A DNA stretch of 64,000 nt from Melioribacteraceae bacterium (GTDB lineage: Bacteria > Bacteroidota > Ignavibacteria > Ignavibacteriales > Melioribacteraceae), in assembly GCA_016927595.1 (NCBI GenBank), contig JAFGMI010000030.1, positions 1 through 64,000 on the forward strand. The letters run 5' to 3'. Shown here piece by piece: positions 18,868 to 27,869 of the stretch (position 1 is its first letter; each line of letters begins with the position of its first letter). The notes beneath the pieces are model-generated. The model was given only the letters and a program-made list of their open reading frames with translations. It did not search any database and was not told the origin of the DNA. The position numbers were made by a program, and so were the translations under genes.

Positions 18868-20127
18868 ATGATTAAAACAATTGCCGGTACGAAAGACACC
18901 TTACCATTTGAAATTTCCAAATGGCAGTACTTTGAAAACTTCGTTGAAGAAGTCATGTCGAGGTTTAACTATAAGGAAATAAGAACACCGGTTTTCGAAG
19001 AGACATCGCTGTTTGCAAGGGGAATTGGAGAAAGCACCGATATTGTGAGCAAGGAAATGTATACTTTTCTCGATAGAAGCCAGACAAGTATTACGTTAAG
19101 ACCTGAAATGACTGCTTCGGTTATGCGTTCTGTCCTTGAACATTCGCTCGATAAACAACAGCAGCTCAATAAATTATATTATATTTCTTCGATGTTTCGT
19201 CAGGAAAGACCACAGGCAGGTAGGTTAAGGCAATTTAATCAATTCGGGGCTGAAGCTATAGGGCTCGAAGATCCATTGCTGGATGCGGAAATGATTATAA
19301 TAGCTTACGATATACTGAAAGGTCTGGGGCTTAATAGTCTTGAGGTAAAAATTAATTCTTTAGGAGTGCCTTCTTCGAGGGAAAATTATAAGAAATTGCT
19401 TAGAATGTATCTTGACGATAAAAAAGGAGGACTTTCGGAAGAAAGCAAGAAACGTCTGGATTCAAACATATTGAGAATTTTTGATTCAAAAATTGAATCG
19501 GACCAGAAAATTATGGAAAATGCGCCCCTGCTTCTGGAGCATCTAGACGATGGAAGTCTCGAAAAATTCGAAACCGTAAAATCGTATCTTCTCAAAGCCG
19601 GAGTACCTTTTGAAATAGATCCGCGACTTGTACGCGGGCTGGATTATTATACTCACACAACTTTCGAGATTATCAGCAGGAATGTTGGTTCTCAAAGCGC
19701 ACTTTGCGGAGGCGGACGCTACGATCTGCTGGCTTCTGAAATTGGAGACAGGTTAATACCTGCGGTTGGTTTTGCTGCCGGTATGGAAAGAATTCTACTC
19801 GCTTGCGAGAATGAAAACTGCCTCGTAATTCCTGAGGATGAAGTAGGTGTCTATATTGTCAGGTTGAATAATGATTTGTATAACGAAACATATAATTTTG
19901 CGCTTCAACTTAGACGCAATTCTGTAAAAGCAGAACTGGATTACTCGCGGAAAAGTGTAAAGGCTCAGATGAGGGAAGCAAATAAAATAAATGCCCGTAA
20001 GACTATTCTATTCGGCGGCGATGAATACACAAATAATGAAATTGTAATTAAAGATATGAAGAGCGGTGTTCAGGAAAAAATTGGACTTTCGGATATAGAA
20101 AAAATTATTTCAATTATTGAGGATTAA
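18868..20127 (+). CDS. hisS: Histidyl-tRNA synthetase
   Basis: Class II aminoacyl-tRNA synthetase charging tRNA-His. 419 residues, normal length. The N-terminus has IAGTKDTLPFE. Motif 2 is FRQERPQAGRLRQFNQFG and the histidine signature is RGLDYYTHTTFEI. Motif 3 is VGFAAGMERI, and the anticodon-binding domain begins near residue 325. It shares a short operon with PtsN upstream and a hypothetical and rlmB downstream. Confidence 0.96.
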   Translation: MIKTIAGTKDTLPFEISKWQYFENFVEEVMSRFNYKEIRTPVFEETSLFARGIGESTDIVSKEMYTFLDRSQTSITLRPEMTASVMRSVLEHSLDKQQQLNKLYYISSMFRQERPQAGRLRQFNQFGAEAIGLEDPLLDAEMIIIAYDILKGLGLNSLEVKINSLGVPSSRENYKKLLRMYLDDKKGGLSEESKKRLDSNILRIFDSKIESDQKIMENAPLLLEHLDDGSLEKFETVKSYLLKAGVPFEIDPRLVRGLDYYTHTTFEIISRNVGSQSALCGGGRYDLLASEIGDRLIPAVGFAAGMERILLACENENCLVIPEDEVGVYIVRLNNDLYNETYNFALQLRRNSVKAELDYSRKSVKAQMREANKINARKTILFGGDEYTNNEIVIKDMKSGVQEKIGLSDIEKIISIIED

Positions 20128-20129
20128 TT

Positions 20130-20642
20130 ATGCCATTAAAAAATCCTGATGAAATACCGAAAATTCCTAAGACCCGGAAAAAAAAGGCGGGTGCTGCAAT
20201 TGAAGCAATACCTGAAAAAAAACCAGATAAACTGGAATATAAATGCCGCGCTTTTTTCAGGTACGATAAAGCCTTACGGGAACAAAAATTTGTTTTCAGG
20301 ATTGAGACAATTGCTGAATTTACCAGCTTCGCATATGAAATTGCTGTGGACGATTTGAGGGAGAAAAGAGAGTTCTTTTTTGTGCTGATGGGATTAAAAG
20401 CTAAACCCAATATCATTCCACTGGTTCAAAGTGCATATACTGATCTTGAATACAAGGATCTTGTAGGCGAGTACAAAGTAAATGTGGTAAAGCAGGACGG
20501 CGCAATAAATTCTGCTGTTTTCAAATTCAATCTTTTCAGCAAAGAGATAATTCTGGTCGATCAATTCATACCAAAGAAAAAAAATAACCGCCTGTTCTGT
20601 GAGTTCGGTACAGCCGAAGAATTATATGCATTCTCTCCTTGA
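20130..20642 (+). CDS. Conserved-looking hypothetical protein (170 aa)
   Basis: Starts 2 bp after hisS. A lysine/proline-rich N-terminal tail (about 1-35) precedes a mixed alpha/beta body with KCRAFFRYDKALREQKF and FVLMGLKAKPNI. No catalytic motif, signal peptide or membrane segment is visible. Its position between hisS and rlmB suggests a housekeeping context, possibly RNA related given the basic tail, but this is weak. Function unknown. Confidence 0.6.
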   Translation: MPLKNPDEIPKIPKTRKKKAGAAIEAIPEKKPDKLEYKCRAFFRYDKALREQKFVFRIETIAEFTSFAYEIAVDDLREKREFFFVLMGLKAKPNIIPLVQSAYTDLEYKDLVGEYKVNVVKQDGAINSAVFKFNLFSKEIILVDQFIPKKKNNRLFCEFGTAEELYAFSP

Positions 20643-20653
20643 TTTCCGCTGAG

Positions 20654-21415
20654 ATGCTGGTGAATAATATTAAAAATATTGTAGTTGGCAGAAAACCTTT
20701 GCTCGAAGCAATCAAATCCGGCGTTGAATTGGAACGCATTTACATTGCTGAGGGGATCCACGGCGGAATAATAACGGAAATTTATAAGGAAGCCCGCAAA
20801 AGGAAGATAAGAATTAATGAAGTGCCGTCTCAAAAGATTTCGAAATTTACACGATACGAAAATACACAGGGAGTTATAGGATTAAAAAGTATATTCGGTT
20901 ATTCGTCTTTTGAAGATATTATGCAAATTGTGAAACAAAAATCTAAGGATAATGATTATTATCCTCTTATACTGATTCTGGAACAAATTCAGGATACCCA
21001 TAATCTGGGGGCAATACTCAGAACTGCTGAAGCAGCCGGAGTTGACGGCGTTATAATTACCATACATAATTCTGCACCTGTGAATGAAACAGTACAAAAG
21101 ACTTCAGCAGGTGCGGTCTCGTACCTTAAAATATGTCAGTCCCACAATATTGCAAATACTATTGATTTGTTGAAACAGGAAGGTTTCTGGATACTTGGCT
21201 CATCACTGGAAAATGCGCAGGAGATGTCTGGTATTGACTGCAAATTACCATTAGCCCTGATTATCGGAAATGAAGAAAAAGGATTGCGAAAACTTACCGC
21301 GGATAAATGCGATTTTCTTGCTAAAATACCTATGAAAGGTAAAATCCAGTCTTTAAATGTCTCTGTTGCCACAGGAATATTGCTTTATAAAATTGTTGAA
21401 AGCAGACTTAAATAA
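20654..21415 (+). CDS. rlmB: 23S rRNA (guanosine-2'-O)-methyltransferase RlmB-like (SPOUT)
   Basis: About 253 residues. N-terminal substrate-binding domain (VVGRKPLLEAIKSG), then a SPOUT methyltransferase domain with motif 1 LEQIQDTHNLGAILRTAEA, motif 2 LALIIGNEEKGL and motif 3 IQSLNVSVATGILLY, which form the SAM knot. The family methylates G2251 of 23S rRNA or related sites; the exact target is not certain from sequence. ATG 20654 is preferred over a TTG at 20639 that overlaps the preceding stop, but neither has a clear ribosome binding site. Confidence 0.88.
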   Translation: MLVNNIKNIVVGRKPLLEAIKSGVELERIYIAEGIHGGIITEIYKEARKRKIRINEVPSQKISKFTRYENTQGVIGLKSIFGYSSFEDIMQIVKQKSKDNDYYPLILILEQIQDTHNLGAILRTAEAAGVDGVIITIHNSAPVNETVQKTSAGAVSYLKICQSHNIANTIDLLKQEGFWILGSSLENAQEMSGIDCKLPLALIIGNEEKGLRKLTADKCDFLAKIPMKGKIQSLNVSVATGILLYKIVESRLK

Positions 21416-21491
21416 TATTCAAATAACGCAAACAGGGAACAATCTGAGCTAATTTATGGTTCTTTATAATAAAAAGACACAATATGCTTTA

Positions 21492-21526
21492 TCAATCTTG
21501 ACTATTTTTTCCAGATTGAATATGTT
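21492..21526 (+). promoter_or_regulatory. Putative suf operon promoter with overlapping inverted repeat
   Basis: TTGACT (21498-21503), a 17-bp spacer and TATGTT (21521-21526) make a good sigma-70-like promoter 25 bp before sufB. It overlaps an inverted repeat TCAATCT (21492-21498)/AGATTGA (21513-21519), which could be an operator. The TTGACTAtttt core is also reminiscent of one half of an IscR/Rrf2-type site. Confidence 0.4.
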
Positions 21527-21551
21527 TTGAACCAAAAAAAAGGATTATTTA

Positions 21552-22997
21552 ATGAGTGAAGATATGAAAGTGGTTGAGGATCTGACTCAATCAGAATATA
21601 AATGGGGATTTGTAACAGATATTGATGCTGACGAGGCGCCGAAAGGATTAAACGAAGATATAATTCGTTTTATTTCAGCCAAAAAGAATGAACCGGAATG
21701 GATGACAGAATGGCGTTTAAAGGCATACAGGCACTGGTTAAAAATGGTAGAACCATCCTGGCACAATGTAAAATATCCCAAAGTAAATTTTCAGGATATA
21801 AAATATTATTCAGCGCCAAAAAGGAAGCCGCAGCTTGAAAGCCTTGATGAAGTTGATCCCGAATTGTTGAAAACTTTTGAAAAGCTGGGAATTCCGCTTG
21901 AAGAACAAAAACGTTTAGCCGGTGTTGCCGTGGACGCAGTGTTTGATTCGGTTTCAGTGGCGACGACTTTCAAAGAAACATTAGCCGAAAAAGGGATCAT
22001 ATTCTGTTCTATATCTGAAGCAATCAGAAATCATCCTGACCTGGTTAAAAAATATCTTGGTTCTGTAGTTCCATACACAGATAATTTTTACGCAGCATTG
22101 AATTCGGCGGTTTTTAGTGACGGCTCATTTGTTTATATACCCAATGGTGTCCGATGTCCTATGGAGCTTTCAACCTACTTCCGCATAAATGCTATGGATA
22201 CAGGACAATTTGAGAGAACACTTATCATTGCTGAAGATAACAGCTACGTCAGTTATCTTGAAGGCTGTACGGCACCTATGCGCGATGAAAATCAGCTCCA
22301 TGCAGCTGTAGTTGAACTGGTTGCTCTCGATAATGCTGAAATTAAGTATTCAACCGTTCAAAACTGGTATCCTGGAGATAAGAACGGCAAAGGCGGTATT
22401 TATAACTTTGTAACTAAAAGAGGCGCCTGCCGCGGTAAAAGTTCAAAAATATCCTGGACTCAGGTTGAAACCGGCTCGGCAATTACATGGAAATATCCAA
22501 GTTGTATTCTGCAGGGCGATAACTCGGTCGGTGAGTTTTATTCAGTTGCGGTTACTAATAATTTTCAGCAGGCTGACACGGGTACTAAAATGGTTCATAT
22601 CGGCAAGAACACCAGGAGTACGATTGTATCGAAAGGTATTTCAGCAGGAAGGAGTAATAATTCGTACCGTGGTCTTGTTAAAGTACTAAAAGGTGCGGAT
22701 GGTGCTCGGAATTTCTCACAATGTGATTCAATGCTCATGGGGGATAAATGCGGCGCTCATACCTTTCCTTACATAGAAGTTGATAATGACTCTGCAATGG
22801 TCGAGCATGAAGCTACTACTTCTAAAGTTGGTGAAGATCAGATTTTTTATCTGAACCAGAGAGGAATTTCGACCGAAGATGCGGTTAATTTGATAGTTAA
22901 TGGATTTTGTAAGGAAGTTTTCAACGAATTGCCGATGGAATTCGCAGTTGAAGCGCAGAAGCTGCTTGCGATCAGTCTTGAAGGCAGCGTAGGTTAA
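21552..22997 (+). CDS. sufB: Fe-S cluster scaffold protein SufB
   Basis: 481 residues. Part of the SufBCD scaffold that assembles Fe-S clusters in the cytosol. Family segments are clear: [61 protein letters not shown] and the C-terminal [20 protein letters not shown] with [17 protein letters not shown]. First gene of a six-gene operon, 37 bp ahead of sufC. Confidence 0.96.
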   Translation: MSEDMKVVEDLTQSEYKWGFVTDIDADEAPKGLNEDIIRFISAKKNEPEWMTEWRLKAYRHWLKMVEPSWHNVKYPKVNFQDIKYYSAPKRKPQLESLDEVDPELLKTFEKLGIPLEEQKRLAGVAVDAVFDSVSVATTFKETLAEKGIIFCSISEAIRNHPDLVKKYLGSVVPYTDNFYAALNSAVFSDGSFVYIPNGVRCPMELSTYFRINAMDTGQFERTLIIAEDNSYVSYLEGCTAPMRDENQLHAAVVELVALDNAEIKYSTVQNWYPGDKNGKGGIYNFVTKRGACRGKSSKISWTQVETGSAITWKYPSCILQGDNSVGEFYSVAVTNNFQQADTGTKMVHIGKNTRSTIVSKGISAGRSNNSYRGLVKVLKGADGARNFSQCDSMLMGDKCGAHTFPYIEVDNDSAMVEHEATTSKVGEDQIFYLNQRGISTEDAVNLIVNGFCKEVFNELPMEFAVEAQKLLAISLEGSVG

Positions 22998-23034
22998 TAT
23001 AAATTTTTCAAAATGAAAATTACAGGAAATAAAA

Positions 23035-23799
23035 ATGATAAAGATTAAAGACTTAAAAGCGGAAATTGAAGGAAAGCAAATATTAAACGGTTTGAACCTG
23101 GAAGTAAATCCGGGTGAAGTCCACGCTATAATGGGTCCTAACGGATCCGGGAAAAGTACACTGGCAAATGTGCTTGCTGGTAATGAGGGATATGAAGTTA
23201 CCGGCGGTAATGTTACCTTTTTCGGGAAGGACCTGTTGGAAATGGCACCTGAAGATCGCGCAAGGGAAGGATTATTTCTTGCATTTCAGTACCCTATTGA
23301 AATTCCCGGTGTATCTAATTCAACGTTTTTAAAAACCGCAATAAATGAAATAAGAAAATATAAAGGCGAACCTGAAATAACAGCTAAAGAATTTTTACAG
23401 TTAATGAGAGAGAAATCCGAAATACTTGGAATGACGGATTCTTTAATAAACAGGTCGGTGAACACAGGATTTTCCGGCGGGGAGAAAAAAAGAAATGAAA
23501 TCTTTCAGCTTCTGATGATGAATCCTAAACTCGCTTTACTCGATGAAACCGATTCCGGACTGGATATTGATGCTTTAAAAATAGTATCGAAAGGTGTTAA
23601 TGAATTCAGATCTAATGACAATGCTGTAATCGTGGTTACACATTATCAGAGACTACTTAACTACATTGTTCCGGATTTTGTTCACGTACTTTATAAAGGT
23701 AGAATTATTAAATCCGGCACTAAAGAACTGGCACTTGAACTCGAAGAGAAAGGTTATGACTGGGTGACAAATGGTGAACTTCAGGAAACAGCTGTTTAA
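23035..23799 (+). CDS. sufC: Fe-S assembly ATPase SufC
   Basis: 254 residues, ABC-type ATPase that powers SufB/SufD rearrangement. Walker A GPNGSGKST, Q loop FLAFQYPIEIPG, ABC signature SGGEKKRNE, Walker B LALLDETDSGLD and the H loop VVTHYQ are all present. RBS-spaced start at ATG 23035. 14 bp before sufD. Confidence 0.96.
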   Translation: MIKIKDLKAEIEGKQILNGLNLEVNPGEVHAIMGPNGSGKSTLANVLAGNEGYEVTGGNVTFFGKDLLEMAPEDRAREGLFLAFQYPIEIPGVSNSTFLKTAINEIRKYKGEPEITAKEFLQLMREKSEILGMTDSLINRSVNTGFSGGEKKRNEIFQLLMMNPKLALLDETDSGLDIDALKIVSKGVNEFRSNDNAVIVVTHYQRLLNYIVPDFVHVLYKGRIIKSGTKELALELEEKGYDWVTNGELQETAV

Positions 23800-23813
23800 A
23801 GGAGAAAGAAAAA

Positions 23814-25151
23814 ATGGCAATCAATAAGGAATTTGAATCAGCAAAAAACTGGTATATAAATAATTACAAGGAATTTTCAGCAGGATTAAACGGTTTATCT
23901 AAATCATTTTTTACACCTTTACGCGAAAATGCAATTAAAGACCTTGGTAAGCTGGGGTTTCCTACAACAAAAAATGAAGAATGGAGATACACCAATATAA
24001 GTCCGTTACTAAAAAATAATTTCATTCCCGCCGCCGCTTCCAGGGAAATTTCGTTACATTTTGAAGATATTAAAAACAAGCTTTTTACAGGTTTTGAACA
24101 CCACCTCCTGGTTTTTATTAACGGAATATTCAGTGAAGAACTATCATCGGTATCAAACATACCCTCAGGTGTTATAGTGGACAGTTTCGGCAAATTGCTC
24201 AGGAACAATCCCGAAGTGATCGAAAAGTATATTGACAATTTTAATAATGTTCAGACTGCTTTTGATGCTCTTAACACCGCATATACAACTGACGGATTAG
24301 TAGTAATAGTCCCCGACGGCAAGGTAATTGATAAACCTGTTCAGGCGCTTTACCTGAATGGAGATGATGAAAATAACGTTCTGATTTCCCCGAGGAATTT
24401 AGTGATAGTTGGCAAAAATTCGCATGCTTCTGTTGTTACGGTCTACGAACCAGGCGCGGAACAGAAATATTTTACAAATATTACAACCAATATTTTTGTA
24501 GATGAGAACGGAAATCTCGACTTGTATAAGATACAGAACGAATCGGAGGATTCATATCATATTGAAAAAGTAGATGCGGTTCAGAATAAGCAGAGCGTCT
24601 TCAGTCATTATAATATCTTATTCGGAGGCGGACTGGTAAGAAATGACATAAACACCGCTATGAACGATGAGTTTATCGAGACTAATTATTATGGATTATA
24701 CCTGGGAAACAACAAGCAGCATATCGATAATCATACATTTGTAGATCATGCCATGCCGAATTGTGTGAGCAATGAGTTGTATAAAGGTATTCTTGACGAC
24801 AAAGCGCATGGGGTTTTTAACGGTAAGATAATGGTACGGAAAGATGCTCAGAAAACCAACGCCTATCAATCAAACAAAACAGTGCTGTTATCCAAAGAAG
24901 CAACTATCGATACCAAACCTCAACTGGAAATTTTCGCGGATGATGTAAAGTGTTCTCATGGAGCAACAATAGGTCATTTGGATGACGAAGCTTATTTTTA
25001 TATTCGTTCAAGAGGTATACCTGCGGAACTTGCAAAATCTATTTTAATAAGAGCTTTTGCAAATGATGTTGTGGAGAAAATAAAAATAGATGGTCTAAAG
25101 GAACAAATAAATCACTTAATTTTCGAACATCTTCACAGAATTGAAATTTAA
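23814..25151 (+). CDS. sufD: Fe-S assembly protein SufD
   Basis: 445 residues. Paralogue of SufB and its partner in the scaffold. NEEWRYTNI near residue 50 and the C-terminal DDVKCSHGATIGHLDDEAYFYIRSRG are typical. AAGGAG sits 9 bp ahead of the start. Its stop overlaps the start of sufS (ATGA), indicating translational coupling. Confidence 0.95.
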   Translation: MAINKEFESAKNWYINNYKEFSAGLNGLSKSFFTPLRENAIKDLGKLGFPTTKNEEWRYTNISPLLKNNFIPAAASREISLHFEDIKNKLFTGFEHHLLVFINGIFSEELSSVSNIPSGVIVDSFGKLLRNNPEVIEKYIDNFNNVQTAFDALNTAYTTDGLVVIVPDGKVIDKPVQALYLNGDDENNVLISPRNLVIVGKNSHASVVTVYEPGAEQKYFTNITTNIFVDENGNLDLYKIQNESEDSYHIEKVDAVQNKQSVFSHYNILFGGGLVRNDINTAMNDEFIETNYYGLYLGNNKQHIDNHTFVDHAMPNCVSNELYKGILDDKAHGVFNGKIMVRKDAQKTNAYQSNKTVLLSKEATIDTKPQLEIFADDVKCSHGATIGHLDDEAYFYIRSRGIPAELAKSILIRAFANDVVEKIKIDGLKEQINHLIFEHLHRIEI

Positions 25152-26425
25152 TGCAGAATGAATCTGAAACGGTAGTCAAGTCCAGAACTCCGTTAAAATA
25201 TCGGGAATTCAACATCGATCAGATCCGTGATGATTTTCCGATATTGAAGAGAACTGTAAACGGAAAACAACTTGTATATTTAGACAACGCAGCCACGACT
25301 CAGAAACCGCAGTCGGTAATTGATGCAACAACACATTATTATACTTTCGAAAACGCCAATATTCACAGGGGTTTACATTTCCTGAGCGAAGTTGCTACCG
25401 AATCGTATGAGCAGGCAAGATTAAAAGTGAAAGAGTATATAAATGCTATGAGCGCTTCGGAGATAATATTTGTCCGTGGTGCTACTGAAGCAATTAATCT
25501 GCTTGCAAATACTATGTGCCGTGCAGGAATTATTGGCGAAGGCGATGAAATAATAATTACCGAAATGGAGCATCATGCTAATATTGTTCCCTGGCAATTG
25601 ATGTGCGAGCGGAATAAGGCAAAACTTAAAGTTGTACCTATTGATGATAACGGTGATATAATAGTCGGGGAATATGATAAATTAATTAACGATAAAACAA
25701 AACTTGTTTCAATAGTACATATATCCAATGCACTCGGAACAATTAACCCGGTAAAAGAAATAATCAAAACCGCTCACAGCAGAGGTGTGCCTGTGATTAT
25801 AGATGGCTCACAGGCAGTTCAGCATCAGGCTGTAGATGTTCAGGAACTTGATTGCGACTTCTATGTTTTCTCTGGACATAAGATGTATGGACCCACCGGA
25901 ATAGGTATACTTTACGGTAAAACAAAAATGCTCGAAAACCTTCCGCCATACCAGGGCGGCGGAGATATGATACGCAAAGTAACATTCGAAAAAACCACAT
26001 TTGATGATCTCCCTAACAAGTTTGAAGCAGGTACACCGAATATTGCCGGGGGAATCGGACTTGGCGTTGCTGTCGATTACTTGAAATCATTCAATATGAG
26101 TAACATCATCAAACACGAAGAAGAATTACTGAATTACGCAACTGAAAAATTACTGCAGATTGAGGGATTAAGAATTATCGGGAATGCAAAAAAGAAATCC
26201 TCCGTTGTATCTTTTGTAATTGATGGTATTCATCCATATGATATCGGAACTATAATTGATACCGATGGTATTGCGATTCGCACAGGACATCATTGCACGC
26301 AGCCCATCATGCAGAGATATAATTTACCCGCAACTGCGAGAGCATCGTTCGCTTTGTACAATACACTGGAAGAAGTCGATAAGCTGGTCGTTGGGATTAA
26401 AAAAGTTATTTCAATGTTTAAATAA
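25151..26425 (+). CDS. sufS: Cysteine desulfurase SufS
   Basis: 424 residues, PLP enzyme that takes sulfur from cysteine for Fe-S assembly. VYLDNAATTQKP at the N-terminus, HHANIVPWQ, the PLP lysine in VFSGHKMYGPTGIG and the sulfur-carrying cysteine in RTGHHCTQPIMQRY. It has an N-terminal extension of about 20 residues. No sufE or sufU gene is in the operon, so the sulfur acceptor is elsewhere or is the bacilliredoxin two genes down (inference). Confidence 0.95.
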   Translation: MQNESETVVKSRTPLKYREFNIDQIRDDFPILKRTVNGKQLVYLDNAATTQKPQSVIDATTHYYTFENANIHRGLHFLSEVATESYEQARLKVKEYINAMSASEIIFVRGATEAINLLANTMCRAGIIGEGDEIIITEMEHHANIVPWQLMCERNKAKLKVVPIDDNGDIIVGEYDKLINDKTKLVSIVHISNALGTINPVKEIIKTAHSRGVPVIIDGSQAVQHQAVDVQELDCDFYVFSGHKMYGPTGIGILYGKTKMLENLPPYQGGGDMIRKVTFEKTTFDDLPNKFEAGTPNIAGGIGLGVAVDYLKSFNMSNIIKHEEELLNYATEKLLQIEGLRIIGNAKKKSSVVSFVIDGIHPYDIGTIIDTDGIAIRTGHHCTQPIMQRYNLPATARASFALYNTLEEVDKLVVGIKKVISMFK

Positions 26426-26435
26426 AAATATTTTT

Positions 26436-26747
26436 ATGGATAAAGGTAAACTTGAGCAGCAAATTATAAGTACATTAAAAACCGTTTTTGATCCTGAAAT
26501 TCCTGTGGATATTTGGGAATTAGGATTGATATATGAGATTAAGATTAGTGATGATTACGATGTATATATAAAAATGACACTCACATCGCCAGCCTGTCCC
26601 GTAGCAGGAAGCCTGCCGGGAGAAGTACAAGGAAAAGTTGAGGGAATAAAAGAGGTCAACGATGTAATTATTGATCTTGTGTGGGATCCTCCATGGGATA
26701 AAGATATGATGACCGAAGAAGCAAAATTGGAATTAGGTTTTTTATAA
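26436..26747 (+). CDS. MIP18/DUF59-family Fe-S assembly protein (SufT-like)
   Basis: 103 residues from ATG 26436, 10 bp after sufS. Single MIP18 domain: VFDPEIPVDIWELGLIY, then LTSPACPVAG with the conserved cysteine, and LVWDPPWDKDMM with EEAKLELG at the end. Members act in Fe-S cluster maturation or carrier loading. The frame extends to 26256 inside sufS but that start would not fit the family. Confidence 0.93.
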   Translation: MDKGKLEQQIISTLKTVFDPEIPVDIWELGLIYEIKISDDYDVYIKMTLTSPACPVAGSLPGEVQGKVEGIKEVNDVIIDLVWDPPWDKDMMTEEAKLELGFL

Positions 26748-26771
26748 TCAATTATTCGAAAGGAATCACAA

Positions 26772-27308
26772 ATGTTTAATATACAATCACGTCCACCGAT
26801 TTATGATCCTGAAGCAGTTCAACCGATGAGGGATGAATTAGTATTCTGCGGCTTCGAAGAATTATCGACACCCGAAAAGGTTGATGAAGTTTTATCTGCT
26901 GAAAGTAACGAAACCATCCTGGTTATGATTAATTCTGTCTGCGGATGCGCCGCAGGAAGTGCCAGACCGGGTGTAACGAAAGCTCTTCAGCACAATAAAA
27001 TACCCGATAGATTTGTAACGGTATTCGCCGGACAAGACAGGGATGCCGTAGACCATTTGAGGAATAATTACCTGGGGAAATTCCCTCCTTCATCACCGTC
27101 GGTTGCTTTAGTTAAAAACGGCGAAGTACTTTATATGCTTCACAGGCATAATATTGAAGGTAAATATCCTGATCAAATAGCAGAGGAACTCACAAAGGTT
27201 TTTGATGAAACTTCCCAAAGACAGGGTCCTTCGATTCCCAAAGAGCAGTACGAAAAACTGGAACACGCAGTCGCATGCGGCTCTAAAATTCCATTAAATG
27301 AAAACTGA
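26772..27308 (+). CDS. Bacilliredoxin family protein (BrxA/BrxB, YphP/YqiW)
   Basis: 178 residues. It matches the bacilliredoxin family: YDPEAVQPMRDEL near the start, the CGC redox motif (Cys57-Gly-Cys59) in INSVCGCAAGSARPG, AGQDRDAV and FPPSSPSVALVKNG. In Firmicutes these proteins remove bacillithiol from mixed disulfides or act as disulfide isomerases. Location as the last gene of the suf operon suggests a thiol or sulfur-transfer role beside SufS. It is followed by a strong terminator. Confidence 0.9.
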   Translation: MFNIQSRPPIYDPEAVQPMRDELVFCGFEELSTPEKVDEVLSAESNETILVMINSVCGCAAGSARPGVTKALQHNKIPDRFVTVFAGQDRDAVDHLRNNYLGKFPPSSPSVALVKNGEVLYMLHRHNIEGKYPDQIAEELTKVFDETSQRQGPSIPKEQYEKLEHAVACGSKIPLNEN

Positions 27309-27318
27309 TAATGAAGAG

Positions 27319-27360
27319 AGGATTAAGAGCATCGCAATTGCTCTTAATCCTTTATTTAAT
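27319..27360 (+). terminator. Rho-independent terminator of the suf operon
   Basis: Perfect 12-bp stem AGGATTAAGAGC (27319-27330) and GCTCTTAATCCT (27340-27351) with a 9-nt loop, then TTATTTAATT. It lies 10 bp after the bacilliredoxin stop and separates the operon from the Rrf2 gene. Confidence 0.8.
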
Positions 27361-27381
27361 TAATAAAAAAGAAATTCTGAA

Positions 27382-27861
27382 ATGAAGTTCAGTGCACAGG
27401 AGGAATACGGTATCAGATGTCTGATAAGAATCGGAAAATTCTACGACAAAGGAATTGCACCGACTATTCCGCAGATTAGCAGTGAAGAAAAATTGTCTCA
27501 GCACAATGTTGCGAAGATACTTCGTGTACTAAGGCTTGGCGGTATACTGGAAAGCGAAAGAGGGCATAACGGCGGTTACACACTTTCAAGACCACCTGAA
27601 GAGATAAGGATCGGAAATGTGCTTTCGGTACTGGGTGGCAGACTGTTCGACGATGAATTCTGCACACACCATGCAGGCTCTGTATCAATATGCACACATA
27701 CTGTTGATTGTTCTGTAAGATCGCTTTGGAAAATTATTCAGAGCGCAGTAGATGATGTAATTGAACAACTGACATTACGTGATCTTCTGGGTAAAGAAGA
27801 GGAACTATTTTTTAAGCTAAATAACTCTATTTCCGGTTATAGTTCAGCCGCCTCAAAATGA
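27382..27861 (+). CDS. Rrf2-family transcriptional regulator (IscR/SufR-like)
   Basis: 159 residues. Winged-helix N-terminus KFSAQEEYGIRCLIRI, the recognition region LSQHNVAKILRVLRLGGILES and wing RGHNGGYTLSRP. Three cysteines at 94, 104 and 110 correspond to the cluster-ligating set of IscR-type members, so it is probably an Fe-S sensor. It sits right after the suf terminator and is the natural candidate for control of the operon. A long C-terminal extension after residue 120 is acidic and helical. Confidence 0.9.
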   Translation: MKFSAQEEYGIRCLIRIGKFYDKGIAPTIPQISSEEKLSQHNVAKILRVLRLGGILESERGHNGGYTLSRPPEEIRIGNVLSVLGGRLFDDEFCTHHAGSVSICTHTVDCSVRSLWKIIQSAVDDVIEQLTLRDLLGKEEELFFKLNNSISGYSSAASK

Positions 27862-27869
27862 TTGTATGA

